64,000 nt of DNA from Hemileia vastatrix (lineage: Eukaryota > Basidiomycota > Pucciniomycetes > Pucciniales > Zaghouaniaceae). The notes under the pieces are model-generated. The model made no database searches. It saw nothing but the letters and a program-made list of their open reading frames with translations, and was not told the DNA's origin. A program made the position numbers and the translations under genes. Below, piece by piece: positions 45,371 through 55,974 of this stretch (positions within the stretch are counted from its first letter, which is position 1; each line of letters starts with the position of its first letter). The DNA is taken from contig JASXTE010000017.1 of NCBI GenBank assembly GCA_030280995.1, positions 14,684,498-14,748,497 of the forward strand, read 5' to 3'.

Positions 45371-46250
45371 TGTAGACAATCCTATAGTACTAGATATAGG
45401 CCTTGACCAAGGGAGTTGGAGTAAAAACAGAGAGAAAAACACCTGTCCCTTTAGAAGAATAAGTGAGATTTACCTGCTACAGTAAATTGGTTCCTGTTTA
45501 CCAAAAGCCCCTTTTCCAATACACTTGACTTCCTGATCAGTCAAGAAAGTAGTCTCCATGCAGACTACCAAACCAAAGAACTGGAATGTAGACCAATGTC
45601 CACACCAGAGAAAGCAATAATACTTGATGTAGGTTGCAAATCCACACCAGAGACAGCAATAATACTTGATATAGCTTGCAAGACTATACCAGAGAAAACA
45701 GTTGCTAAGTTAAGTTAAATGAAGAACTCACTTTACAACAAACACAGCCAATTGTGGCCAGGAAACAGTGAAAACTGAGTGAGGAACAAGGATATCACCT
45801 CCGGATGGTTGTATGATAATTTGAGTTGCCCCCAACTGTCTTTTTCACTATATACACACAGACTACTAACTAAGAGCCCATGCACACCAACAAATTTGGC
45901 GTTCCTGACCACCAAATTGCATAAAAACTCCCTAGAAACGCTTCCCAGCCCTCTAGCACTGAGGTGGGAAGTCTGTCAAATGTCAGGAAGCCCGCCTGAA
46001 ATAGCCTGACCACCCTGAAGCCAGAAAACCACCAAAAACACCCAAAATACTTAGAAAAATCATCTACAACTACTAAAACCCTTACACACATAGTTATGCT
46101 ATAAAACATTGAGAAATGAAATGTAGATCAAATTCAGCTCATTCCAACGGTACTAAGCACTTAACCCTAAGCTTTAAGGTTAGCCCGTAAAACACGAAAA
46201 ACAAAATTCAACAGCAATCTTTTAAAATAAAAAAATGAGAAATTATCCTC
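45371..46250 (-). repeat. 3' LTR of Ret-2 (inner limit approximate)
   Basis: Its outer end, read on the minus strand, matches the end of the Ret-1 LTR (CAGGTAAATCTCACTT, GGTCAAGGCCTATA, ACTATAGGATTGTCTACA), ending TCTACA at 45371. Further similarity to Ret-1 5320-5560 around 45900-46030. The inner boundary toward 46250-46400 is not resolved. Confidence 0.55.
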
Positions 46251-46478
46251 CAAATGCTTAGACTATGAAAAATGTCTATAGGACATAAAATAAAGAGAAA
46301 AAGAAGGGCTATCAAATGATAGTATTCACTTCCCTGTAGTCCCAAAATTTGCTGCGTAATTCTAGAAAAACACCTAACTTTTTAAACAATGCCATTTAAG
46401 GCATACTAAAACAACACCAAATAAACCAACAAAGGGCTCCGCCAATGTTGGAAGACCAGATCCTCCCTCCAATAGAGA

Positions 46479-47145
46479 ATGTCAACATTCTCCTTTACCA
46501 CAACCACCATGTTCAGCTTTCTCTCCAAATCTGCTACTGACATGGGCCCCTGCCAATATTGCATTGACAACAATCTCATCTGTACCATCTCACCACCGGC
46601 TCATCCCTACAGAAGCTCCAGTGATGCCTGCCACTCTAGAAAGAAGACTTGCTTCAGACCTGGTCTATTGTCCTCTGAAACATTTTCTCCTTCTCCACAA
46701 CCTGATCCACCTTCCACCAGCAACAAAAGATCCAGGCCATCTATCCTGATTCCCAGACTGGTCCACAAATTACACCCTTCAAAAAAGATTGCCAACCCTT
46801 CTACTACCACTAGCTCTACCATCCCTGGTCCTTTTGATGGTAAGCACAAAAATTCTTCATACTGAATTCCAATCTGACAAATTTCCAGTTCATTTCCCTC
46901 CTGACAGTGATGATGACAATGTGGGAACCATTGAAGCACCACCATCTAATCCATTGCCCACCATTTAGGACAAATTTCAACATAATTCTTCTCAACAGAA
47001 GCATCTCTTTCTAAACTACTTCCAATCTACTCCTGCTAGGGACCCACAGGATCTTGAAAAAAGGAAGAACTGCATACACCAGTTCAAAACCAATGCTGAA
47101 CATTTTGTTACATCTCTTGATTCTCTTCTGCCTCCTGACTCTTAA
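46479..47145 (+). pseudogene. Zinc-cluster gene 1, antisense to Ret-2
   Basis: Two exons, 46479-46839 and 46889-47145, with a 49-nt GTAAGC...CCAG intron in phase 1; 205 residues if one internal TAG (46966-46968) is ignored. N-terminus has CX2CX6C (PCQYCIDNNLIC) then S-D-A-C-H-S-R-K-K-T-C, in which the first Cys of the second CX2CX6C has become Ser. The C-terminus (NYFQSTPARDPQDLEKRK) matches that of the gene at 63267-63958, which has the same length and the same intron phase. It points toward the motif array. Function unknown; a DNA-binding role is only suggested by the Cys6 pattern. Probably dead in this copy. Confidence 0.65.
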
Positions 47146-47229
47146 TTAATCTCTTGACTTAGAAGTAAAAAAAAAATTCTTGACTTCTCCAGACTTCCTG
47201 AATGTCGCCAATCATCATAAAAAATTCCT

Positions 47230-47723
47230 CAGTTTACAGTCTTGGGGGACTAATCCTCAGTTTTAAGTCTTGGGGGACTAACAGCCCACATTTTATAGTC
47301 TTGGGGGACTCAAAACCCTCAGTTTATAGTCTTGGGGTACTAAAAACCTAAATCAAAAATACAGAACCAGAGATCAAAACATTTAAGACCCAAATAAACA
47401 GGCTAACATTCTGGGGTAACTGTTCTACAGAGCAGTCAGCTCAACAGTTACCCCCACACTTGCCTTAACAAAATTCAGAGACTCCCCCTTGGATGCCCTC
47501 TTCCAGAATCACACCAGCTCCCATATCAGTTTATAGTCCTGAAGGACTAAAACACTTAAACCATCCTCAGTTTATAGTATTGGGGGACTGTGCCATTTCT
47601 CAGTTTAAAATCTTGATGGACTGACCAGTGTTCAGTTTAAAGTCTTGACAGACCTTTGTGCAATTTTCAGCTTAAAGTCTTGATGGAATGTCTTCCAATT
47701 TTCAGTTTAAAGTCTTGAAGGAC
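47230..47723 (-). repeat. Motif array of Ret-2
   Basis: About ten copies on the minus strand of AGTCCCCCAAGACTATAAACTGA-like motif, in + orientation near 47230, 47258, 47290, 47315, 47528, 47569, 47599, 47633, 47666 and 47699. The gap 47340-47520 holds a module A. Confidence 0.8.
47413..47454 (-). other. Module A (stem 2) inside Ret-2 motif array
   Basis: Minus-strand GGGGTAACTGTTG pairs with GAACAGTTACCCC; loop keeps GAGCTGACTGCTC. Flanked by ACTTGCC/GGCAAGT as in the other copies. Confidence 0.65.
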
Positions 47724-47869
47724 TGTTGCATAGCAAAGGCAGCGCCGCCTCCATGCACAATGCTCTGCAGCCAACCTGCTGAACTTCCACTCTTTCTTCA
47801 CCATCTACACATCACTGATAAATCTGTTTATTCATCTCTTTTCTCTTCACTATTTATCCTTCACAGTTT

Positions 47870-49898
47870 ATGGCTGGATCACCAAATTTTGACCCATTGG
47901 ACCTTCACTGCTTCACTGCTCCTAAGGACTACCCTTGTAAACAGTGCATACACATGTGCAGACCTTGCACATTCACTCTTCCTACTTCCCAGGCCAAATT
48001 ATATAACAGGGCCTGTGATTCTTGCAATTCCAAAAAGAAAAGGTGTGACAGAGATCCCAACTACCCAATACCTCTGCCTTCACCCTCACACAAATATATA
48101 TCCAGAACTCCTACCAGGTCACCAGAGCTTGGACCTGCTTCTTCCTCTTTGTCTTCTGCTCCATTAAGAAGATCCCACTGTTCTGTTTCCAAGACCATTC
48201 CTGAAAGACCAGCTTTATCTTCTCAAGAATCTGCTTTTCTCTCAGAATATTCAGCAAAAATGGCGCAAAAATCAGCTCCTAGGCTGCTGGACCGCATCCA
48301 GGCGGCTCTCCCGACGTCAAATGGCCCACCTGCCTTGTCAGAAAAAAAAATCAGGCTCAGAACTTCCAAATTCAGCCAGAAAACAAACAAATTCTTCCAT
48401 CCAACACCAATAACTCCACACCACAACTCCTAATGCTCCCAGAGCAATGTGTACCACAACCATTTCTTCTTCTATCATCACCAGAAACTCCAAAATCTCT
48501 ATAAAGCTTCCTAGAGGATCCACTGCAAACACCAGAACAGCCAACACTGTTTCTAAGCAAAAAACTCCTGTTACTTCAGGAAGAAACAACTTCACCTCTC
48601 CTCTGGCTGCCAATAATTCCTCTGATACTACTTTTTCTTCTAGATCTTCATCCAGCAGATCACCATCTCCTTGTCCTTCCTTCAATCAACCTGGAACTCC
48701 TCCGCCAGTATCTACCAAACCTGCACCAAGCACTAATATAAACAATAGGGGGTATCAATGTTCAGGGATATGCAATTAAATTAATTGCGGATAAAATTCC
48801 TTATACCCCAATTATCTTCCACAATTATTTTAGCTAATATTTGGGTTATTAGACACTTTACGTGTCAATTTTCACTTCTTATCTGACATTTTTCTACTCA
48901 ATTTATCATAATCACATATTGGACAACTTTCTGTCATAACCAAATCTTGGCCTACTTTCATTTATAACATCTTCAATTATATGTCATGTGACTTGCATAT
49001 AAATCAATCATATATGTGATGAGTTTGGGATCAGGAAATAGGAATGCAAATTGGGGTATAAGAGGTGGTATAATATATTATCATGGATTCCTTCTCCACT
49101 AGCCCCAGGGCTAGTGGATAAGAATCATCCGCAATTAATAATTTCTGATCCTTGGAAAAAAAATTCCTGATCACTAATTGTAGATCCCTGAACATTGATA
49201 CCCCCTAATAACAACAACAACAGCCCTGCTGCTGCAACCAAGTCACAGGAACCTCCTTCTTCTCCTTTGTCTTCTCAACACCATTTAGAGGATGACCGTG
49301 AAAATCCATACCTCCATCTGGTGGACCCTCCTACAACACCTATTCAATTCTCTTCAGCCGTCCAGATTCCTGCTGCATACAAATTTGAGGATCTCCCAAT
49401 CTTTAAGTACAAAAAAAAACAACAAAATTCAATTTCTTCAACAGAGAATAACTATTGAACCAATTCTTCAGTTTTTAGTTGGAAAAACGCCTCCTGCAAC
49501 TACATTTGGGAGTTTGCAACCCCTAGAAACTACTTTGATTCTGGATAATGCTGATGTGAAGCAACACCTTAGCTTGATGTGTTCAAACATGCTTAAGGCC
49601 TTTGCTCTCCATGGTCTGTTGAATGATTTTGAGAAGAATCTGAGAAAACAACTCCTTGATGACCACTGGAAGATTTCTCAAATTATCAAGCACACTTTCC
49701 TGCACTCCACTCATGCTTCTTCTTCTTCTTCCCACAGTTTACCTTCTGACCCAGTTCCTGACCACTATAACCCGTATACTTTCTTCAGACGTCTTCACTA
49801 CAAAGAACACAGTTATTCCTCTAATCCAAAAAAGAAACAAAAATACCAACACCATCCAGACCAACCGCCAGAGGCTTCTTCATCCCATCATTAAATAA
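47870..49898 (+). pseudogene. Zinc-cluster gene 2, antisense to Ret-2, broken and split by a MITE
   Basis: N-terminal frame 47870-48433 encodes PCKQC(X6)C...ACDSCNSKKKRC, again CX2CX6C followed by CX2CX6C with the basic half second. A frame change near 48411-48433 leads to a Ser/Pro/Thr-rich frame (48447-48745), then the 458-bp MITE, then the same frame resumes (49207-), and a further shift at the A9 run near 49411 leads to 49448-49894, with a helical stretch (SNMLKAFALHGLLNDFEKNLRKQL). More than one lesion, so not functional. Compared with gene 1 it is longer and its C-terminus is different. Confidence 0.6.
48748..49205. mobile_element. Complete 458-bp MITE with TA target duplication
   Basis: Terminal inverted repeats begin GGGGGTATCAATGTTCAGGG on both strands (22 bp perfect), flanked by TA (48746-48747, 49206-49207). 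No coding capacity. Internal palindrome GCAATTAAATTAATTGC after the left end. TA target and small size fit a Tc1/mariner-type MITE. Removing it with one TA joins the flanking open frame. Confidence 0.88.
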
Positions 49899-50123
49899 AA
49901 GAATTTTTTTTTTAAAATTTACTAAATAGAAAAAAATAATAAACAGCTATCAGATATATATAAAAAATATGTTTTTATTTTTTTATTTTTTATTTTATTT
50001 TATTTTATTTTTATTTTTATTTTTATTTTTTTTATCTACTAAACTACTAACATAAATAAATTTGAAAATGAAATTAAAATGAAATGAATAAAATAATATG
50101 AACTAAATAATTATTACAAATGG
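49899..50123. other. AT-rich low-complexity spacer
   Basis: TTTTA-type runs near 49976-50035 and mixed A/T sequence; nothing coding. The equivalent place in Ret-3 (61200-61540) is also AT-rich. Confidence 0.6.
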
Positions 50124-50370
50124 TATCCCCCAGCCAATTGATGAGGTTATCCCCTGATACCTTACCCGCATCCAAGTTCACCTTGATGTGGATACACAAT
50201 TAAATATTTTAAATTATTTAAGATAAAAAAATTAGAGATTAAAGAAAATAATAAAAAAATGAAACACAGAAGAAAAAATGAAATAAATAAAAAAGAAAAT
50301 AGCATTGCCCAGCCATTTGATGAGCCTTTCCCCACCAATTCTTGCCCACATCCAGGTGACCCTGATGTGG
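50124..50370 (-). repeat. Module C, two copies in Ret-2
   Basis: Minus-strand copies at 50192-50124 and 50370-50306: CCACATCA(A)GG..., GGATG(C/T)GGG and CTCATCAA(T/A)TGGCTGGG. About 180 bp apart. Confidence 0.6.
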
Positions 50371-50403
50371 TAAAACCATAATTTTGTGATTTTTCCCTCT
50401 TGA

Positions 50404-50642
50404 CACTATGCAATATAGGGGGTGGATTTTCTAGCAAGTCCCCAACCTGAACTCAGACAAAACTGAGATGGAACTCAGACTGAACTCTACTTGAAGACCC
50501 ACATAAAACTGTTCTGCTGAGTGGTGTTCATCCCTGATTGTATGGTTCCTTTGTTAAAAGCTCAATGTGTGTTCAATCTGTGGTGAATTTGAATACAAGG
50601 TTGCGGACTTGCTAACAAGTCCACCCCCCATATTGGGTGGTG
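50404..50642. mobile_element. 239-bp CACTA-type MITE
   Basis: Inverted ends of about 45 bp: left CACTATGCAATATAGGGGGT, right (minus strand) CACCACCCAATATGGGGGGT, both continuing into CTAGCAAGTCC-type sequence, about 82% identical. Flanked by TGA on both sides (50401-50403 and 50643-50645), the 3-bp duplication typical of CACTA. No coding capacity. Ends are related to those at 9233 and 30031. Confidence 0.75.
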
Positions 50643-50797
50643 TGACATCCTAATAACCGCCCAAAAAAAATTAAAAGAAAAAAAGGGAAAAAAGAAAATA
50701 ATCTTAAAGTACCATCTAACACAACCATAGACACAAATATCAGAAAAAAGAACAAAAAGAAAAAGTCCGGCTCCATAGAAAGGCTATTCCAAAGAAA

Positions 50798-50855
50798 TGA
50801 TCACTGGGTGGGCTCCCTCCAATAAGTAAAAATGATGGGAGACCACCAGTAATCC
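50798..50855 (-). other. Module B hairpin in Ret-2
   Basis: TGATCACTGGGTGGGCTCCC and GGGAGACCACCAGTAATCCA as read on +; same hairpin as 8327-8381 with a weakened outer pair. Confidence 0.6.
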
Positions 50856-50986
50856 ACCACCACTCCAAAGTAACAAAGAAACCAGTCCAAAGCCAGTTTA
50901 AAGTCATAGTGGACTAAAAACTGAATAAAAAAAACCAGAACTAGGATTCAACTATTAAAAACAAAATACTTGAAACAGACATTATG

Positions 50987-51330
50987 GGGTAAATTTTTTA
51001 CAGAGCAGCCAGCTCATCAGTTACACCCACAATTTCCAAAACAAAATCTAGAAGCCCCCCCTGGGTACCTTCTAACAAACACAACATTCAACACAAACAA
51101 AACCAAAACCAATAATTGTGAAGAGTCCTGCACTTGAAGACCAAAAGAATTTCTAGTTTAAAGTCATAGAGGACTAAAACCTGTGAGTAAAAACCAATAC
51201 TAGGGTTCAACCAAATGAAAAGAAGGGGTTGAAAAAAGACAATCTGGGGTAACTGTTGATAGAGCAGCCAGCCCATCAGTCACCCCCACACTTGCCAAGG
51301 AAAAATTTAGAAACCCCACCCATGGGTACC
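50987..51330 (-). other. Module A, two copies in Ret-2
   Basis: Minus-strand copies: stem 2 at 51286-51246 (GGGGTGACTG with CAGTTACCCC, G-T pair) preceded by AGAAGGTACCC near 51320; and a decayed copy at 51029-50987 preceded by TAGAAGGTACCC...CTTCTA near 51083-51052. Each module A is followed by a single motif copy (51175-51150, 50915-50893). Confidence 0.6.
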
Positions 51331-51469
51331 TTCTAATAAAAGTTTCCAAAAAAACAGATGCACAGCATCATCACAAAAAAATCCAAAATTAAAGAATGGT
51401 CCATAGTTAATCCTCATTGAAGAGTCAATCTTCTTCACTTCTTGTGCCTCTAGAGTAAAATCTCTTCAC

Positions 51470-51826
51470 CTAATCAGCAACCACTCTCTTCTTTAAGACT
51501 GCACCATCCAACTCTTCCAAAAAATAAGAACCTCCAGACACCTGAGATCTGACTCTGTAAGGTCCATTCCATCTGTCAGCAAACATCTTTCCCCACTGAC
51601 TCTCCAAACTTTTATTATACACCAAAACCAAACAACCAGGTTTCAAGGGATTCATGAGTCTATGAGCCAACTTCTTGTCCCAGTATCTGACTGATTGATT
51701 CCTTATCTTCATCATTCTAGAGTATTCCATCTCTTGACACTCCTCTTTATATTCTAACTCTTGCATCCTGGCACAGAGAAAATCTTCTGTTGAGCACACA
51801 TCATCCCAATCAATTCCAAGATAGGA
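51470..51826 (-). pseudogene. Ret-2 integrase C-terminal end
   Basis: About 118 codons matching the end of Ret-3 pol (SYLGIDWDD, MKIRNQSVRYWD, SLESQWGKMFADRWNGPY, VSGGSYFLEELDG). The frame is cut at 51826 by Ret-3 and stops at a TAG where Ret-3 has CAA (Gln) in ADQVKRFY; beyond it the frame continues (VKRFYSRGT). Confidence 0.8.
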
Positions 51827-51831
51827 GACAG

Positions 51832-52930
51832 TGTGGTAGCCTAAAGTTTAGTATGGCACCTAAGTACGTAAATGGAGTTATTAAGGCGTGCAAGATTGGC
51901 GTTATTATTTTTTTATAAAAGGGTTTTATTTAATTTATTGGAGTTTAAAATATGAAGAAGTTGGTCACGAGCGAATGCCTACACAAATACAATTTATTTT
52001 ATGGAGAAAACTTATTTTTACGGTCTGAAAAATTTATAAGTATCAAGTCAAGTTACTCAAGAACCTTGGGAAATTTTCCCAGAATTTTTACTATTTTTCT
52101 TATATTTTTAAATGAATTTTAAAGTTTTATAGAAATATTTACGTTTTCAAAAATTACTTAACTTTGATGAATTTTCACGGGGTAATTAGAGCTGCGCAGA
52201 CTACGAAAATAAGTTTGGTATGTAAAGGGGAAGTAGCTCTATTATGTGTAATTTTTCTAGATTTTTTATTATAGTTTTAAGGTTCTAATTGAGTCCAGAA
52301 GTCCGGACGGACTCCGTACGGACTCCGTACGGGCTCCGGATTGACTCTGGAAGAGCTCTGGAAGGGAAAACTTAGGCACGTGACTAGGAATACTTAAGCG
52401 CCTCTCAAACTCGAAATTGAAAGGGGGGACACATCATACAGCTTAATCATTAACCACCACGGTCTCATTTTTTATTACTCAACAAATTAAATAAATTTGT
52501 AATACCCTTATAACTTTATATTTTATATATAACATTTTAGAAATACTACTCAACAATTAAAATAACACTTCATACAGGGTATCTTTAGAAAGGTCTTCAT
52601 CACTGGGACTTGATTATTGCTGTCTCATAAAAACTCAAATTATTATAAAAACATAAAAGTCAATCTTTTCAGATCTTTCACTGGTACACCTTAATTGTTG
52701 TTATCAGTATTTCTTTTCTCAACAGCCACTTTTATTTAAATCTCAATAAGCGTTAATTATTTTAGAGTTTCATTATTTTTATCAATCAGATCCAAGTAGA
52801 TTGGTTAGCTTAGTGATTTAGAATTCCCATTTTGTTATTTTTATTGGAAGGACGGGGTTTTCAGCTAAATCCACATATCTCCTCCGGATTCTGCTTACAG
52901 CAAGGCGACTGTAAGAGTTTACCTTACCAT
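51832..52930 (+). repeat. 5' LTR of Ret-3
   Basis: Begins TGTGGTAGCC and ends near TTACCATA, an imperfect inverted terminus, directly before the primer site. Contains a short GC-rich tandem of GGACTCCGTAC at 52309-52345. No matching LTR in the window, so the limits rest on the Ret-2 break and the primer site. Confidence 0.55.
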
Positions 52931-52933
52931 AGT

Positions 52934-52951
52934 TGGCGCCCAACGTGGGGT
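52934..52951 (+). promoter_or_regulatory. Primer-binding site of Ret-3 (tRNA-Lys type)
   Basis: TGGCGCCCAACGTGGGG followed by TTCGA. This is the complement of the 3' end of tRNA-Lys(1,2)-like tRNAs, as used by several retroviruses and retroelements. Confidence 0.75.
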
Positions 52952-53107
52952 TCGATTTCACTAGCTTTCTTTAAAGACTTACTTGGATCAAGAACGTTAT
53001 TAGCCTGCAAGAGGCTTATTTTCTGGAACTCTAATTGGATTTTTGTTATTGGCCTGCAAGAGGCTTGTTATTTTATCGATTGTTAACGCTTTTCATTACT
53101 TATTGGG

Positions 53108-55717
53108 ATGTATTCTTCTGCTGTTGCTTCTGGATCTTCTAACCCTCTTACTCCCTCAGTTAGAATTGTTTCTTGGGATGGCCCAAAGTTTGATGGGGAG
53201 GAGGTTAAATGGTTCATTAGCAGGTATGAAGCTGCTGCTGCTGTTGATGGTGCTTCCCATGTGGACATGGTGAAGCAAGTTAGATTTTTTATTGCTGATA
53301 GGGAGGTGGAAAAAGAGGTTATTGCTATGCAGGCATTCAAGGACAAGGATTGGGTTAAGCTTTCTAAAGCTATGATTGATAGATGGGGTGTTAGGTTTAC
53401 TATGATGGACCTCAATAAAATTGTTGGAGACTGGCAAGCAAAAGGTGGTGTTTCTTCTATGGCAGACTTCAAAAAGCTGTGTGTTCAGTTTGATGAAGTG
53501 GTGGAATATCTCATACTGGTGGACGAGTTAGTGCATGAGAATCAAGCAAAAGATTTGTTTTGGACAGCATGCAGCAGGGATATTCATATGGACGTCTTGA
53601 AGGATCTTTCAAGAAAAGATTTGATGAAGGAACTGCCTAATGGTGAGCAGAAACTGCCGGCTCTGGAGGTTATCAAGGACAACATTCAAGCCCATCTAAA
53701 GTTATTAGCGTTGGACAAATATCAAGAGTCCTGCACTCAATATGTTAGCAAGGTTAGCGAAGTTTTGGCCGAGAACAACGATATTATGGTCAAAGCCCAG
53801 GAGGCCAAGAAGGCTCAAATGGGATTACCTGCTGCTAAAGTTGAGGGTAATGTAGATAATAAGATGGTCGATCATTTGGCTGATTTAACGAAACAATTAA
53901 AAATATTTGTTCAAGAAACCCAGAAGGCCAATAAGGCCCCAATCGCTTCTTCGTCGACGTCGACTTCTTATCAGTCCAGAGGTTATGAATGTCGAAATTA
54001 TAATGGCAATAATAATGGTAACCGCTTCCCAGGCAATGGGAGAAATGGTGGGAATAGTGGTAATGGATATAGAGGTGGCTACGATGAGCCAAAGGTGTGC
54101 TCCTATTGTAATAGGAGGGGGCACAGAGCAAGAGTTTGTTTTGCTCTTGATAAGGATATGGATGCTGGGCGAGTTTTATTTGATGGTAAAGTTTATAAAT
54201 TTCCTGATGGTTCGTTCATCAAGCCCAGTGATGGACAGTCTCCTTCTGATTTGGTCAGAAGAAGTTTAACGGCTGAAAGGAGAGCCAGATTTGAAGAGGT
54301 GACGGATGAAGATGTTAATGCCAAGGGTGGCAAAAATGGTAATGGTAATGGTGGAAAAGCTGACAAAGGTAAAGAGAAAGAGGTCAGTAAAGCCACGTTT
54401 TCTACTTCTTTTGGTGGTTTAGAGCTGGCAACGGTTGCCCAGGTGGAGGGTAGCTGTATGGCTGGCAAATACGATGTTAATGCTGCTAGAAGAGCAGCTG
54501 CTACTAAGGCAAAAAGTAGCATTCAGAGCCAATTGAGGGCTAATCCTGGCAAGGCCAATAACAAAGTGAACCCTTACTCTAAGGACAAGAATTCTAGTGC
54601 TCAAACTGCCGCCAACAAATTGAACCCTTACTCTAAGGACGAATTATATAAAATTCAGAATGGGATTGCTGATATGGGGCCCCCTAGTTATGGCAAGTTT
54701 GATTTAAATGGTGAGCCTATGCCAGAGGATGATTCGGATTCTGAGGAGGACGTACCGTTGGCTTCTCTACCCAGACCAAGTTTTAGCGGTCCCATCCCAA
54801 TGGAGGGTGTAAGAAGGACTAGCGATGGATCAGGATTAGTGCAAGAAGCTGGTGACGGAGTTAGGGTTATAGAAAGTGAAGATGTTATAATGGGGGGTGA
54901 AGATGGCTCGGTTGGACCTCAAGAGGTACCCAGGGCCAAGGTTGTTAAATCAAAGGTCCAGTATGAGCGGCCAGTAGTTTCTGGTCAAGCTAATGCGATG
55001 GACGCAGTTTTGAATAGGGTGAATCAACTGCAGATTCCCTTATCTTTGGGGGAGTTATTTACAATTAGTCCGGCGCTTGCTGAAAAGCAAAAGAAGCATT
55101 TGACGAGGCGTCGGGTTTCCACTGGAGAGGTGGAATATATTTGTGAAAATGCTGAAAAGTTTGGGGAAGATGTAGATACACATTTTTCCGCTCCCCTGGG
55201 TTACTTGGTGGTAACTCTTAATGGTAAAGAAGTAAAGGCCTTGGTCGATTCAGGGTCTCAAATTAATTTAATTTCATTGGAGCAAGCGACGAGTATAGGC
55301 TTGCCAATTAAAAGTGGAACTGGGGGAAACCTCAGAGGCATTGGAGGGCATGCAACCGAGCTGATGGGTACAGCTGAGCATGTCAGGTTAGGCATTGGTG
55401 GATCTGTTGGTAAGGTTCACTTTTATGTGGCCAGAGGAGCAGTCAAAACTGTTTTGGGTGGTCCTTTTTTGATGGATTTTGAGGCCAGGATAGGGTATCA
55501 AGCTGGCATGGGGATTAGTTTGGAGATCACTGGTGAAGATATGCGGAGGTTACATATGCGGTTAGCGCCTCCTGGAGATGAAGGTTGGGAAACACGGCCA
55601 GGGATTACTACTCTGTGCCAGTGTTGTGTTTGCACCAAGAAGCGGCATATAAAACGGACGGCTTCTGGTGAATTATGTTTGTTGGAAAGGGATGGATGCC
55701 CTCATTTTTTGGGGTAG
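53108..55717 (+). CDS. gag: Ret-3 gag-protease
   Basis: 869 codons from ATG 53108. Capsid-like gag domain in residues 15-200 (RIVSWDGPKFDGEE, DGASHVDMVKQVRFFI), coiled-coil stretch 215-290, Asn/Gly-rich linker, CCHC knuckle CSYCNRRGHRARVC near 328-341, a low-complexity basic/acidic linker, and an aspartic protease with VDSGSQINLIS near 713 and GHATELMG after it. Protease is thus in the gag frame. The next frame (pol) is at -1 and overlaps the end; a heptamer T TTT TTG (55705-55711) sits one codon before the TAG. No disabling mutation seen in this ORF. Confidence 0.88.
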   Translation: MYSSAVASGSSNPLTPSVRIVSWDGPKFDGEEVKWFISRYEAAAAVDGASHVDMVKQVRFFIADREVEKEVIAMQAFKDKDWVKLSKAMIDRWGVRFTMMDLNKIVGDWQAKGGVSSMADFKKLCVQFDEVVEYLILVDELVHENQAKDLFWTACSRDIHMDVLKDLSRKDLMKELPNGEQKLPALEVIKDNIQAHLKLLALDKYQESCTQYVSKVSEVLAENNDIMVKAQEAKKAQMGLPAAKVEGNVDNKMVDHLADLTKQLKIFVQETQKANKAPIASSSTSTSYQSRGYECRNYNGNNNGNRFPGNGRNGGNSGNGYRGGYDEPKVCSYCNRRGHRARVCFALDKDMDAGRVLFDGKVYKFPDGSFIKPSDGQSPSDLVRRSLTAERRARFEEVTDEDVNAKGGKNGNGNGGKADKGKEKEVSKATFSTSFGGLELATVAQVEGSCMAGKYDVNAARRAAATKAKSSIQSQLRANPGKANNKVNPYSKDKNSSAQTAANKLNPYSKDELYKIQNGIADMGPPSYGKFDLNGEPMPEDDSDSEEDVPLASLPRPSFSGPIPMEGVRRTSDGSGLVQEAGDGVRVIESEDVIMGGEDGSVGPQEVPRAKVVKSKVQYERPVVSGQANAMDAVLNRVNQLQIPLSLGELFTISPALAEKQKKHLTRRRVSTGEVEYICENAEKFGEDVDTHFSAPLGYLVVTLNGKEVKALVDSGSQINLISLEQATSIGLPIKSGTGGNLRGIGGHATELMGTAEHVRLGIGGSVGKVHFYVARGAVKTVLGGPFLMDFEARIGYQAGMGISLEITGEDMRRLHMRLAPPGDEGWETRPGITTLCQCCVCTKKRHIKRTASGELCLLERDGCPHFLG
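55705..55711 (+). promoter_or_regulatory. Candidate -1 frameshift heptamer of Ret-3
   Basis: T TTT TTG in phase with gag codons (CAT TTT TTG GGG TAG). The -1 frame is closed by a TGA at 55669-55671, so any shift must occur between there and 55717; this is the only X XXY YYZ heptamer I see in that interval. Confidence 0.6.
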
Positions 55718-55974
55718 CAGGGGCTGATCACTCTAATGTTGTAATCTCTCCTCAGGATGAGATCCCGGATTGCAATAGGTCAGCTCACTTGGAGATAATT
55801 CAAGTGGATTCTCAATTATTTTCTGTTAATATTACTTTGGAATGCAAATACGTTTTGGACTTTTCTATATGTTTATTGGATTTACCCAGTTTTTCTATTA
55901 AATTTAAAAACGGTGAAAAAGGCAAAATGGGCCAAATTAGGTTGGATAAAAATTGGAAGGGTATGTTTTGTGAC

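Larger units (their letters stand above)
45371..51826 (-). mobile_element. Ret-2: 5'-truncated LTR retroelement on the minus strand
   Basis: From right to left: integrase tail (51826-51470), module A twice, B, a CACTA MITE, C twice, antisense zinc-cluster pseudogene 2 carrying a MITE, motif array with a third module A, antisense zinc-cluster pseudogene 1, and the 3' LTR ending at 45371. The 5' part is cut off by Ret-3. Same layout as Ret-3, so the 3' region is a family feature. Confidence 0.7.

Noticed and set aside
47688..48167. 159-codon plus-strand frame overlapping zinc-cluster gene 2
   Set aside because: Out of frame with the conserved Cys6 pattern and starts in the motif array; a shadow frame.
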